Assembly: GCA_018368345.1 (NCBI GenBank)
Contig: JAGZEK010000008.1
Coordinates: 120,510-184,509, forward strand
Reading direction: 5' to 3'
From: Collinsella sp.
Lineage (GTDB): Bacteria > Actinomycetota > Coriobacteriia > Coriobacteriales > Coriobacteriaceae
DNA: 64,000 bases
Made by a program: the position numbers and the translations under genes. Within the stretch, counting starts at the first letter, position 1. Each line of letters starts with the position of its first letter. Under the pieces are notes generated by a model. It had not been told where the DNA came from, made no database searches, and saw nothing but the letters and a program-made list of their open reading frames with translations. This document shows positions 8,359 through 16,299 of this stretch, piece after piece.

Positions 8359-10238
8359 TCACCCGCCCTTGGCATCAAGACGATCATGCGCAGCTGGCCG
8401 GGCTCGCCCTCAAGGCGATATGCCACGTTGCGCCCTTGCAAAGCGCTTTCGAGCTCTTGCGCAGCGGGCGTCTGCGAAAGATCTGCATCATCGTTGGAAA
8501 AAAGCGTGGCGCGCAGCTCGACACTGCATCGGTCATGGTCGCCCAAGTGATACATAAGCGCCGGATGGTCGGTGGTGTAGGCAAAAAACGCAAAGTCATA
8601 CACACAATCGTACAGGGCGCTTACCGTACTGGCGTGCAACGGGCGCCGTATGGCGATAATCGAGGCGCAATCGATATCGATGGTGCGCAGGTCACTTGCG
8701 AGCTCGTTGGCAATGAGCTGAATGCGGTCGCGATCAAAACCGCTCTCCCCGTGCTGTGCCAACGTGAGCGACCCCTTGCGCTTGCAATAGGCGACGAGCA
8801 TCTTGGCGCGCTGCAGCATGCGGTAACGCTCGTGCGAAGACGCTTCGTCGGTCAACGGCGGCAGCGAGCTCAGCAGGTCGTACATCCCTTCGAGCGCGCG
8901 GGCAAGCGCCTGATCCACGTCTTGGACCAGCAAGGTCTCGGCCTCTTGATCTGCCAAATGCGTCTTAAGGTCGTAGTCGGCGGCGAGCAGTTCGTTTTGA
9001 CGCTGCAGCTCCATGCGACGATGTGCCAGTTCACGGTTAAGCTCGTTGAGCTCCGACACGTCTTGGGCAAGCAGCGCCGATCCACCCAGCAGCGGAAAGG
9101 CGCGATACATTACATCGGGATCGGACGCCACGGCAAAGGCATGAGCGCGCCCGTGCTCCTGGGTCCGCAACTCCTCGCGCACGCCTACCGGCATTGGCTT
9201 TGATACCGGCGTGGCATAGACTTCCTGCAGGTCGCGCGTTATAACTTTAAGATCGAGCGGCAGGGTGTCGAAAATGTTGGCAATGCCGTGGTACGACGGA
9301 ATGACGCCGCAATCGAGGCAAATCTCGAGCGTCACCACGCACAGCACGCAATAGACGAGCGAAAAGTTGAGCTTCCATGCCCAAGGCACGCGCAGGGCGT
9401 ACGAAATGGCAAAGAACGCGCCGCCCAGCAGCACGAGTGCCGCCGTGCCCGAAAAACGTTGGATACGGAAGGACGATGACCGACCCACCAAAATGAAAAA
9501 GGCGACAAAGTTAAAGGCCGTCCATATCAGAACGGCAAAATAGCCCCAGCCGTACGTGTAATCGTTACTCCAGGTTTCACTCGAGCGATCGAAATGAAAG
9601 ACCTGTTGGTGAAAATCGTTGGTAAGCACAAACCCAATGAGCAGGATGGCCGCGATCCACAGGGCTGTGCGGTAGCGGCGACCCGCACGATGTTGCTCCA
9701 ACCCTGCAAGGCGCAGGCCGCACAGCTGGTAGAGGAGCGGAATGAGCGTCATGGGCACGTAGTACAGGTACCACAGCACGGTGGCATAGAACGGCGTGAA
9801 CGACTTGTACTTGAGGATGACCTCGATCATCCACAAGGCGCTGATGGTGGCAACGGCAACGAGGCGCCGGCGCAAGACGTAATCCAGACAGCGCAGATAG
9901 ACCAGCACACCACAGATTGAGAACGCGACGGCAGCGAGGAGCAGCGGAATCGAGCTCGAATGGATAAGCCCGTCCACGACTTCTTTGGACACCTCGTTAT
10001 AGATGGGCACGGTGTTGGAGAGCTTGGGATCGGAAGCGAATGACGCCGGCAAGACCGCCAAAAGCAGAAGAAACAGTGCGGTTATGACGCCGGCAATGAC
10101 GAAGGCGCGGCGACGGTACACCAGGTGCGTTATGCCAACGAGGAATCGCGGCATGGCGAAGAGCCTGCCGCCCTTGGGATCCGCCACCGGCGCGGATCGG
10201 GCGGCCGCATGGCCGATATGTCGCTCGCGGGTACCCAT
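8355..10238 (-). CDS. Seven-helix membrane sensor, histidine-kinase-like, partner of the two-component pair
   Basis: About 627 residues if translation starts at the ATG at 10238; an ATG at 10154 (MPRFLVGITH) is also possible, and an extension to 10325 has no support. After a short basic N-tail, a first helix (AFVIAGVITALFLLLLAVLP) precedes an outside loop and roughly six or seven helices typical of the histidine-kinase N-terminal 7TM module. A soluble half has a coiled coil (ELNRELAHRRMELQRQ) and a kinase-like helical region. No clear phospho-His box or ATP-binding N/G boxes are visible, so it may be a non-catalytic sensor. A TACACT hexamer lies 9 nt before the ATG and no ribosome site is evident. 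It is the first gene of the operon. Confidence 0.8.
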   Translation of the reverse strand: MGTRERHIGHAAARSAPVADPKGGRLFAMPRFLVGITHLVYRRRAFVIAGVITALFLLLLAVLPASFASDPKLSNTVPIYNEVSKEVVDGLIHSSSIPLLLAAVAFSICGVLVYLRCLDYVLRRRLVAVATISALWMIEVILKYKSFTPFYATVLWYLYYVPMTLIPLLYQLCGLRLAGLEQHRAGRRYRTALWIAAILLIGFVLTNDFHQQVFHFDRSSETWSNDYTYGWGYFAVLIWTAFNFVAFFILVGRSSSFRIQRFSGTAALVLLGGAFFAISYALRVPWAWKLNFSLVYCVLCVVTLEICLDCGVIPSYHGIANIFDTLPLDLKVITRDLQEVYATPVSKPMPVGVREELRTQEHGRAHAFAVASDPDVMYRAFPLLGGSALLAQDVSELNELNRELAHRRMELQRQNELLAADYDLKTHLADQEAETLLVQDVDQALARALEGMYDLLSSLPPLTDEASSHERYRMLQRAKMLVAYCKRKGSLTLAQHGESGFDRDRIQLIANELASDLRTIDIDCASIIAIRRPLHASTVSALYDCVYDFAFFAYTTDHPALMYHLGDHDRCSVELRATLFSNDDADLSQTPAAQELESALQGRNVAYRLEGEPGQLRMIVLMPRAGE

Positions 10239-10302
10239 AGTGCTTTTAGTGTACCGACAGGCAGGCTCAAAAAACGGGCCGCATGTCCCAAAATCCGTAG
10301 AC

Positions 10303-10346
10303 GGCAAAGCGCCCGACGAGCACAAACTGCTCGCCGGGCGCTTTGG
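10303..10346 (-). terminator. Probable terminator hairpin after the GH1 gene
   Basis: A strong stem with GCGCCCG/CGGGCGC at its base and GAGCA/TGCTC nearer the loop lies in the gap between the GH1 gene (ending at 10502) and the sensor gene. Read on the minus strand it is AAAGCGCCCGGCGAGCA with its complement, ending in GCTTTG. Confidence 0.55.
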
Positions 10347-10365
10347 TTAGGAGACTATGATTGCC

Positions 10366-10506
10366 GGGAAAGCCTAGGACAGGTCTGTAAGATTTGAGTC
10401 TAGGGTTTTCCAGGTGCCGTAGATTGGGTCGAATGAGGAGCGCCGCGTACTTAAGGTACGCAAGCGACGAATGAGGCCCAAGGTACGGTGGCTGGGAAAG
10501 CCTAGG
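10366..10506. repeat. About 140-bp imperfect hairpin element bounded by a 13-bp direct repeat
   Basis: The sequence GGGAAAGCCTAGG occurs at 10366-10378 and again at 10494-10506. Between them lies an imperfect long inverted repeat centred on GTACTTAAGGTAC, with matching CCCAA and TACGG words in the arms. The right copy overlaps the stop codon of the GH1 gene. There is no ORF. It may be a mobile hairpin element, a structured 3' UTR or a small RNA. Confidence 0.5.
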
Positions 10507-11932
10507 CCAAATCTTCGCCGTTGGAAGCGATTACCTTCTTATACCAGTCGAAGCTCTTCTTCTTGGAGCGCTTGAGGGTACCGTTGCCGGCGTCGTCACG
10601 GTCGACGTAGATGAAGCCGTAGCGCTTGGACATCTCGCCCGTGCCGGCCGAGACCAGGTCGATCGGACCCCAGGTGGTGTAGCCCAGCAGGTCGACGCCG
10701 TCCTCAGTCACCGCGTCGCGCATCGCGGCAATGTGCTGGCGCAGGTAATCGATGCGGTAATCATCGTTGATGGAGCCGTCCTCCTCGACAACGTCCTTGG
10801 CGCCCAGACCGTTTTCAACCACGAACAGCGGCTTCTGATAGCGGTCGTACAGGTCGTTGAGGGTGATGCGGAAGCCCAGCGGATCGATGGCCCAGCCCCA
10901 CTGGCTCTGCTGCAGGTAGGGGTTCTTGGCGCCGGCGAAGGCGTTGCCCTGGGTCTTCTCGACATCGGGATTGTCGGCGCCCGCGGAGCAGCGGGTGCTG
11001 TAGTAGCTAAAGCTGATGAAGTCGACGGTGTTGTCGGCCAGGATCTCGCGGTCCTCGTCGGTCATGCCCACGTCGATGCCCAGACGCTCGAGCTTCTTGA
11101 CGGCATAGGCCGGATAGTAGCCGCGGCTCTGGACGTCGACGAAGAAGTAGTTGTCCTGGTTGTCGAGCTGTGCCTGGCGCACGTCGCCCGGACGGCAGCT
11201 GTAGGGATAGTAGGTGCCGGCGGCGAGCATGCAGCCGATCTTGACCTCGGGGTCGATCTCGTGGGCGATCTTGGTGGCCCAAGCGCTGGCAACGAGCTCG
11301 TTGTGGGCGGCCAGGTACTCGACGGCCTCCTTGTTCTCGCCCTCCTCAAAGACCAGGCCGGCACCCATAAACGGCAGGTGCAGGATCATATTGATCTCGT
11401 TAAAGGTGAGCCAATACTTCACCAGGCCCTTGTAGCGGGTGAAGATCGTAGTCGCAAGGTTCTTGTAGAAGTCGATGAGCTTGCGGTTGCGCCAGCCGCC
11501 GTATTCCTTGATGAGGTGAATCGGGCAGTCAAAGTGCGTGATGGTCACGAGCGGCTCGATGCCGTACTTTTGGCACTCGCGGAACACGTCCTCGTAGAAG
11601 GCCAGACCGGCCTCGTTGGGCTCGGTCTCGTCGCCGTTGGGGAAGATACGGGTCCAAGCCAGGCTCATGCGGAAGGTCTTAAAGCCCATCTCGGCAAAGA
11701 GGGCGATGTCCTCCTTGTAGTGATGGTAGAAATCGATGCCGGTCTGCGCCGGGTAGTAAAAGCCGTCCTCGAAGTCGAGCATCTTACGCTGGCCGGAAAC
11801 CACCGCGCGGCGCTCGGGGCCGTGCGGGGCTACATCCACGTTAGCCAGGCCGCGGCCATCCACGTCGTAGGCACCCTCGCACTGGTTGGCGGCCGTCGCG
11901 CCGCCCCACAGGAAGTCTTTACGGAAAGCCAT
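10502..11932 (-). CDS. GH1 6-phospho-beta-glucosidase
   Basis: A 476-residue cytoplasmic glycoside hydrolase of the usual family length. The N-terminus KDFLWGGATAANQCEGAY is typical. The acid/base E179 lies in WLTFNEIN and the nucleophile E373 in LFVVENGLG. The phosphate-binding signature near the C-terminus (S-x-x-T-G-x-M-x-K-R-Y-G-F-I-Y-V-D) points to 6-phospho-beta-glucosides, the products of PTS uptake. No PTS gene adjoins it; the PTS genes at 19-29 kb, or others elsewhere, could feed it. A second GH1 gene at 26-28 kb is a clear paralogue. Intergenic palindromes lie upstream. Function well supported; the exact glycoside is unknown. Confidence 0.93.
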   Translation of the reverse strand: MAFRKDFLWGGATAANQCEGAYDVDGRGLANVDVAPHGPERRAVVSGQRKMLDFEDGFYYPAQTGIDFYHHYKEDIALFAEMGFKTFRMSLAWTRIFPNGDETEPNEAGLAFYEDVFRECQKYGIEPLVTITHFDCPIHLIKEYGGWRNRKLIDFYKNLATTIFTRYKGLVKYWLTFNEINMILHLPFMGAGLVFEEGENKEAVEYLAAHNELVASAWATKIAHEIDPEVKIGCMLAAGTYYPYSCRPGDVRQAQLDNQDNYFFVDVQSRGYYPAYAVKKLERLGIDVGMTDEDREILADNTVDFISFSYYSTRCSAGADNPDVEKTQGNAFAGAKNPYLQQSQWGWAIDPLGFRITLNDLYDRYQKPLFVVENGLGAKDVVEEDGSINDDYRIDYLRQHIAAMRDAVTEDGVDLLGYTTWGPIDLVSAGTGEMSKRYGFIYVDRDDAGNGTLKRSKKKSFDWYKKVIASNGEDLA

Positions 11933-12079
11933 GCATCAATCCTTTCACACGCTGCTTGTCGTGGCTTCAGTATCCCCGTAAGCAGCGCGCTACTCAACGG
12001 CAACGGCGCAGGTCGACACTTCTTTTCGCGCACAGACGCCCGGCAGCCGCCCCTGCCTGACACTTTCTGATACCGCCGC

Positions 12080-12124
12080 CCCAAACCACCACAAAGGGGA
12101 CAGGCACCTTTGTGGTGGTTTGGG
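12080..12124. repeat. Perfect 18-bp palindromic REP-like element
   Basis: Perfect 18-nt arms (12080-12097 and 12107-12124) contain ACCACCACAAAGG/CCTTTGTGGTGGT, with a 9-nt loop GGACAGGCA. The GGGGACAGGCACC core resembles REP palindromes tied to RAYT-type transposases in other bacteria. It belongs to the gene-free stretch 11933-12276, which also holds the promoter side of the GH1 gene and two further palindromes. Confidence 0.75.
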
Positions 12125-12133
12125 CAAGTTTGA

Positions 12134-12267
12134 CTCGATCTGTAACATTTAGGCAGGCAAAACCGGGCCTGGTGTTACAGATCGAGATCTTCAGGCAGCC
12201 CCCTGCAGTTTGTCTCGATCTGTAACAGGTAGAGACGATTTAGCCCGCTAGATGTTACAAATCGAGA
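12134..12267. repeat. Tandem pair of CTCGATCTGTAACA palindromes
   Basis: Two related inverted repeats stand side by side. The first has perfect 14-nt arms CTCGATCTGTAACA (12134-12147) and its complement (12173-12186). The second has 15-nt arms at 12213-12227 and 12253-12267 with one mismatch. The loops differ (25 nt each). The second lies directly after the stop of the DUF4867 gene, so it could act as a transcript end, but there is no T run. Confidence 0.7.
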
Positions 12268-12276
12268 CGGAAGATG

Positions 12277-12921
12277 CTAGTCACAGGCGATGTCGAGGTT
12301 CTTGCCGACGAGGCCCACGTAGCCGCCTTCGGCTGCCTTGGGGCTGTCGGCGTGGCAGAGGACCCACTTGTCGGCCTTCCAGTAGCAGTAGCTGTCGCCG
12401 GCGGCAGGCATGTCGGCCGCAGCCTCGGGGCGCGGGCCATTGGTGCCTGCCGGCAGCGCCACCATCACCTGGAAGCCGCCGTCGTCGACCATGCAGGGCG
12501 TGTAGTGGAGCGTGGTGTTGAAGACTTCGACGACCGTACCCGCCGGCACGCGGAACGCCTTGACGCACGCGGTGTCGAGCTTGCCGTCCTCGATCTCCCA
12601 GCGATGCGCCACGAGCAGGATAAAGTCGCGGGCGCCCAGGTTAAACTCGCTGGCGCGGTGATACTCCAGGCAGTTGAGGCGTGTGTTGTGGCCGTTGCAC
12701 CAGCCGAGCTGGAAGGGGCGGCCGCCAAACATGAGAAAGCCCAGTTTGTCGGCATCCTTGACGCCCTCGAGCTCCGGCGCACTTGCTACGTACTTGCTGC
12801 CCTCGGGAATGAGCGTGGCAGAGAGCGCCTCGAGCACGGGCGACGTGAGCTCGGACGGAACGTCATCCCAAACGTTGCCATAGGATTTGAACTCGGGATC
12901 GTTGACAGAGTAGATATGCAT
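12277..12921 (-). CDS. DUF4867 family protein
   Basis: A 214-residue protein. I chose the ATG at 12921 because CAGGAGTG sits just upstream; a start at 12957 would add 12 residues without a ribosome site. The sequence reads as a cupin-type protein (MHIYSVNDPEFKSYGNV; later FGGRPFQLGWCNGHNTRLNC, LVAHRWEIEDGK and VPAGTVVEVFNTTLHYTPC). It has no signal peptide. DUF4867 proteins are often encoded beside carbohydrate catabolic genes, and a role on a sugar or sugar acid is plausible. No catalytic residues are established. It stands between the GH1 gene and luxS, with its own upstream palindrome. Confidence 0.85.
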   Translation of the reverse strand: MHIYSVNDPEFKSYGNVWDDVPSELTSPVLEALSATLIPEGSKYVASAPELEGVKDADKLGFLMFGGRPFQLGWCNGHNTRLNCLEYHRASEFNLGARDFILLVAHRWEIEDGKLDTACVKAFRVPAGTVVEVFNTTLHYTPCMVDDGGFQVMVALPAGTNGPRPEAAADMPAAGDSYCYWKADKWVLCHADSPKAAEGGYVGLVGKNLDIACD

Positions 12922-12969
12922 GTTCACTCCTGTTCGTTTATGTGACAGTACGAACATTCTAGAACAAAC

Positions 12970-12991
12970 ATGAGCGATTTTGAACGCTCAT
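12970..12991. promoter_or_regulatory. Operator-like palindrome upstream of the DUF4867 gene
   Basis: Perfect 7-nt arms ATGAGCG/CGCTCAT are separated by 8 nt, about 50 nt upstream of the chosen start. The adjoining sequence GAACATTCTAGAACA also has dyad symmetry (TTCTAGAA). The regulator is unknown. Confidence 0.35.
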
Positions 12992-13003
12992 CTCGACCAC
13001 TCA

Positions 13004-13037
13004 ACAAAAAGGCGCCCCCGCATAAGCGAAGGCGCCC
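13004..13037 (-). terminator. Terminator of luxS
   Basis: On the minus strand GGGCGCCTTCGC pairs with GCGGGGGCGCC around a TTAT loop and is followed by TTTTTGTT, about 30 nt after the luxS stop. Confidence 0.8.
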
Positions 13038-13065
13038 AATGCGCGCGTTTTGGACGATAAAGTCC

Positions 13066-13554
13066 TTACGCCTGCTGGTAGTGCAGGTGCTTCTCGTCGA
13101 TATCGGCCAGGTCGCGGTCGAGATAGCGACGCGCAAGCCAGTTTGCCATGGGGAGGTTCTGGTCCAGGTAGTTACCGCACTCCTCGGGAGCGGCACCGGG
13201 GACATCGCCCTCAAAGCCCGCGACAAACTCGAACAGCTCGCGCACGAGCGGCAAGATTCCCTCGCTCGTCAGCTCACCAAAAACAACCAGGTAAAAGCCC
13301 GTGCGGCAGCCCATGGGACCAAAGTAGACAATGCGGCTCGACCACTCGGCATGATTGCGAAGGAACGTGGCACCCAGGTGCTCGATGGTGTGGCACTCGG
13401 CCGTGTTCATGACCGGCTCCTTATTGGGCGTGGTCAGGCGCAGGTCAAAGGTGGTGACGGCGGCGCCGGTCGCCGGATCGCGGTCGATGCGGCTCACATA
13501 CACGCCGGGCTCGAGCAGCAGATGGTCAACGGAAAAACTCGCGATACGCTCCAT
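13066..13554 (-). CDS. luxS: S-ribosylhomocysteine lyase LuxS
   Basis: A 162-residue enzyme of usual length. It splits S-ribosylhomocysteine into homocysteine and DPD, the AI-2 precursor, in the activated methyl cycle. The metal-binding H-x-x-E-H is seen in ECHTIEHLGATF and the catalytic Cys in GPMGCRTGFY. The late EECGNYLDQNLPMANWLARRYL segment is also typical and supplies the third metal ligand. A GAGAGGA site precedes the ATG. The 5' leader contains three mutually exclusive hairpins and may control expression. It is followed by its own terminator. Confidence 0.97.
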   Translation of the reverse strand: MERIASFSVDHLLLEPGVYVSRIDRDPATGAAVTTFDLRLTTPNKEPVMNTAECHTIEHLGATFLRNHAEWSSRIVYFGPMGCRTGFYLVVFGELTSEGILPLVRELFEFVAGFEGDVPGAAPEECGNYLDQNLPMANWLARRYLDRDLADIDEKHLHYQQA

Positions 13555-13577
13555 GGCAGTTCCTCTCGGTAGTTAAA

Positions 13578-13694
13578 TTGGGACGGGGCTCTTTTAGCTG
13601 GTTCGAATGGTCGCACCAATCATACCAGTCAAAAAAGCCCCGCCCCAAATGAGCTGCCTAGGACGGGGATCAATGAGTTTTTTATCCCTGTCCC
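13578..13694 (-). promoter_or_regulatory. Structured luxS leader with possible terminator/antiterminator switch
   Basis: Read on the minus strand there are three overlapping stems. GGGACAGGGAT pairs with ATCCCCGTCC (13661-13694 region). CCCCGTCC can instead pair with GGGGCGGGG, followed by C and six T, which is a terminator. GGGGCGGGGCT can alternatively pair with AGCCCCGTCCC at 13578-13590, an antiterminator about 24 nt before the luxS ATG. It may simply end the upstream kinase gene, but the overlap of arms suggests attenuation. Confidence 0.45.
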
Positions 13695-13723
13695 AGAAAA
13701 ATCCTTGGGCGCCGCGCAGCCGC

Positions 13724-15214
13724 CTAGGCAGTGTATGCAATTGTGGCGTCGACAGCATGGCGCCAGCCGGCGATCTTTTTGGCGCGCTCGTCGGCGGACA
13801 TGGCGGGCTCCACGATGCCGCGGGCGCCGTAGACGTCGACGACGTCGCGCGTGTACATGCCCAGCGCAATGCCGCAGGCCCAGGCCGCGCCCAGACCGCT
13901 CATCTCGTCGTTGCTCGCAATGCGGATGGGCGAGCCGACCAGGTCGCTCTCAAACTGCATCAGGTACGCGTCGCGCGTGGGACCGCCGTCAACACGAAGC
14001 TCGGCCAGCGCCGCGCCTGAATCCTCGACCATCGCATCGATCACGTCGAAGATCTGATAGGCGATCGACTCATCGGCAGCCTTCACGAACTCCGCGCGGC
14101 CCGTGGTGCGCGTCATGCCAAAGACGCACCCCTCGGCATCGCTCGCCCAGTGCGGCGCGCCCAGGCCAGTGAACGCCGGCACAAAGTAGACGCGGCTCGC
14201 CGGATTGGCGGCGTAGCACAGGTCGGTGACTTCCTCGGGATTGTTGATGAGCTCAAGATCGTCGCGCAGCCACGTCTTGACGGCGCCGGCGTAGCTCACG
14301 TTGCCCTCGAGAACATACTCGGTCACACCGTCCATACGCCACGCAAGCGAGCTCGAAAGCCCGTGCGAGCTGGCAACGAACTCGTCGCCGACGTTCATCA
14401 TGACCGAGCTGCCGGTGCCATAGGTCGCCTTGGCCATGCCGCGGCTATGGCAGCCCTGGGCAAACAAGGCGGCATGGCTGTCGCCGAGTACGCCGTGAAT
14501 GGGCACGGGCGCCGGCAAAAAGCCGCCCAGGTCCGTCATGCCGAACAGGCCATCGGAATCGGTCACCTGCGGCAGGCAGGCTGCATCGACGCCAAAGGCC
14601 TCGCACACCGGCTCGCTCCAGCAGCCACGGCGCAGGTCGAAGAGCTGCGTGCGGCTGGCATTGGACCAGTCGCAGCGAAACTCCGCGCCGCCCGTGAGCG
14701 TCCAGACCACCCAGGCATCGATGGTGCCCAGGCACAGTTCGCCTGCCGCCGCGGCCTCGGCAGCCGTGGGAACGTTCGCGAGAATCCAAGCCATCTTGCC
14801 CGCCGGATAGTAGGGCGAGAGTACCAGACCCGTCGTGTCGCGCACCAGCTCGGCCACACCCTCGCGCGCGGCCAGCTCGTCGCACAGCTCACGGGCGCGG
14901 GCGCACTGCCACACCACGGCGTCGCACAGCGGCTCGCCCGTCGTGCGCCTCCAGGCAACGGTGGTCTCGCGCTGGTTGGAGATGCCGATGCCGGCGACGT
15001 CGGCCGGATCGACCCCGGTCTCCTCCACCACGGCGCGCGCCGCGGCCAGCACGTTGGCGGCAATCTCGGCCGGGTTGTGGCTCACCCAGCCAGCCTCGTT
15101 GACAATCTGGCGATGCGGGCGATCGGCACGATGAATCAAATGGCCGCCCTCGTCCACCAGCAGCGCCTTGGTGCCCTGCGTGGATTGATCGATTCCGATG
15201 ATGTATTTGCTCAT
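13724..15214 (-). CDS. FGGY-family carbohydrate kinase (GlpK-like)
   Basis: A 496-residue two-domain kinase. The N-terminal phosphate motif is IGIDQSTQGTKALLVD. ISNQRETTVAWRRTTGEPL and FVPAFTGLGAPHWASDAEG are closest to glycerol-kinase-like members. The C-terminal ATP-domain motif is DGGPTRDAYLMQF. It lies 143 nt downstream of a two-subunit transketolase and a FucI-like isomerase on the same strand with no clear terminator between, so it probably phosphorylates the ketose of that pathway (apulose in the D-apiose hypothesis). Glycerol or dihydroxyacetone kinase is the main alternative, because a transketolase acting on apulose phosphate releases dihydroxyacetone. Family certain, substrate inferred. 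Confidence 0.9.
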   Translation of the reverse strand: MSKYIIGIDQSTQGTKALLVDEGGHLIHRADRPHRQIVNEAGWVSHNPAEIAANVLAAARAVVEETGVDPADVAGIGISNQRETTVAWRRTTGEPLCDAVVWQCARARELCDELAAREGVAELVRDTTGLVLSPYYPAGKMAWILANVPTAAEAAAAGELCLGTIDAWVVWTLTGGAEFRCDWSNASRTQLFDLRRGCWSEPVCEAFGVDAACLPQVTDSDGLFGMTDLGGFLPAPVPIHGVLGDSHAALFAQGCHSRGMAKATYGTGSSVMMNVGDEFVASSHGLSSSLAWRMDGVTEYVLEGNVSYAGAVKTWLRDDLELINNPEEVTDLCYAANPASRVYFVPAFTGLGAPHWASDAEGCVFGMTRTTGRAEFVKAADESIAYQIFDVIDAMVEDSGAALAELRVDGGPTRDAYLMQFESDLVGSPIRIASNDEMSGLGAAWACGIALGMYTRDVVDVYGARGIVEPAMSADERAKKIAGWRHAVDATIAYTA

Positions 15215-15357
15215 GTACTCTCCTGTCTCCCCCGTCGATTCAAAAACTACAACCCGACGGACAAGGAGCGAGCGGTCGACCGGCTCATGAGAGCGCAGCC
15301 GGCCTGCTCAAAATTCAACCAAAAAGGACTGGCGCAAACCTGTCCCCGATGCACCAA

Positions 15358-16299
15358 TTACTCTGCGGGCAGGAACTCGGCGACCGTCTTGGCGATTCCC
15401 TCGCCCGTCAGGCCGTAGTGCGCAAAGACCTCGGGACTCGTACCGGTGATGACCGGCGCATCGGGCAGGCTCAGGCACTTGACCGGACGCGGGCAGTGCT
15501 CACCTACGACCTGCGCGACCATGGAACCCAGGCCACCGAAGGGACTGTGCTCCTCGACGGTCACGACGGCGCGCGTGGCACCGGCGGCCTCGATCACGGC
15601 CTCGGCGTCGAGCGGCTTGACGCAGTACATATCGAGCACCGTTGCCGAGATGCCCTGCTCGGCCAGCAGATCGGCGGCGTCCACGGCGTGGCGGACCATC
15701 TCACCGGTAGCGACGATCGTCACATCGGTGCCGCGGCGCACCCAGGTGGCGCGATCCATCTGGAACGGGCACTCGTCCTCAGTGTACACGTCCTCCACCG
15801 GGTTGCGGCCCACGCGGATGTAGGCCGGCTTGTTGTCGGCGACCAGGGCACGCACGAGCTCGGCTGTCTGGAAGCGATCGCTCGGCAGATACACGCGCAT
15901 GTTGGGAATCGCGCTCATGGCGGCGATATCCTGCGCGGAGTGATGGCTCATGCCTAAGGCGCCATAGGACACGCCGCCCGAGATGCCGATGAGCTTGACG
16001 TTGGTGTTGGAGTACGAAACGTCGACCTTGCACTGCTCATACGAGCGCGTGGTCACAAAGGACGCCGGCGAGGCGGCCCAGGCCTTCTTGCCGCACGAAG
16101 CCATGCCGGCGGCGATACTCACCAGGTCCTGCTCGGCGATGCCGACCTCGACGGACTGCTGGGGATACTGATCGAAGAACGGCGTGAGCGATGCGGAGCC
16201 GCGGGAGTCGGAGCACAGGACGACGATGTCCTTATCGGTCTCGGCGGCCTCGAGCAGCGTGTCGCAGATAACCTTGCGGTTGGCGATCTTGTTAGCCAT
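15358..16299 (-). CDS. Transketolase, C-terminal subunit
   Basis: A 313-residue protein matching the pyrimidine-binding and C-terminal domains of transketolase (VLCSDSRGSASLTPFFDQYP; VEVGIAEQDLVSIAAGMASC with the catalytic Glu that activates thiamine diphosphate; GVSYGALGMSHHSAQDIAAM; late VVTVEEHSPFGGLGSMVAQV). I placed the start at the ATG at 16299, with GGAGG upstream, overlapping the N-subunit gene by 8 nt. The longer frame to 16407 lies inside that gene. The two subunits would form one thiamine-dependent enzyme moving two-carbon units. Context suggests a dedicated sugar pathway rather than the housekeeping pentose-phosphate enzyme. Confidence 0.93.
   Translation of the reverse strand: MANKIANRKVICDTLLEAAETDKDIVVLCSDSRGSASLTPFFDQYPQQSVEVGIAEQDLVSIAAGMASCGKKAWAASPASFVTTRSYEQCKVDVSYSNTNVKLIGISGGVSYGALGMSHHSAQDIAAMSAIPNMRVYLPSDRFQTAELVRALVADNKPAYIRVGRNPVEDVYTEDECPFQMDRATWVRRGTDVTIVATGEMVRHAVDAADLLAEQGISATVLDMYCVKPLDAEAVIEAAGATRAVVTVEEHSPFGGLGSMVAQVVGEHCPRPVKCLSLPDAPVITGTSPEVFAHYGLTGEGIAKTVAEFLPAE

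Noticed and set aside
10239..10325. Upstream extension of the 7TM sensor frame to 10325
   Set aside because: The added residues (Cys/Pro-rich) do not resemble a protein start, there is no ribosome site, and the stretch overlaps the terminator hairpin.
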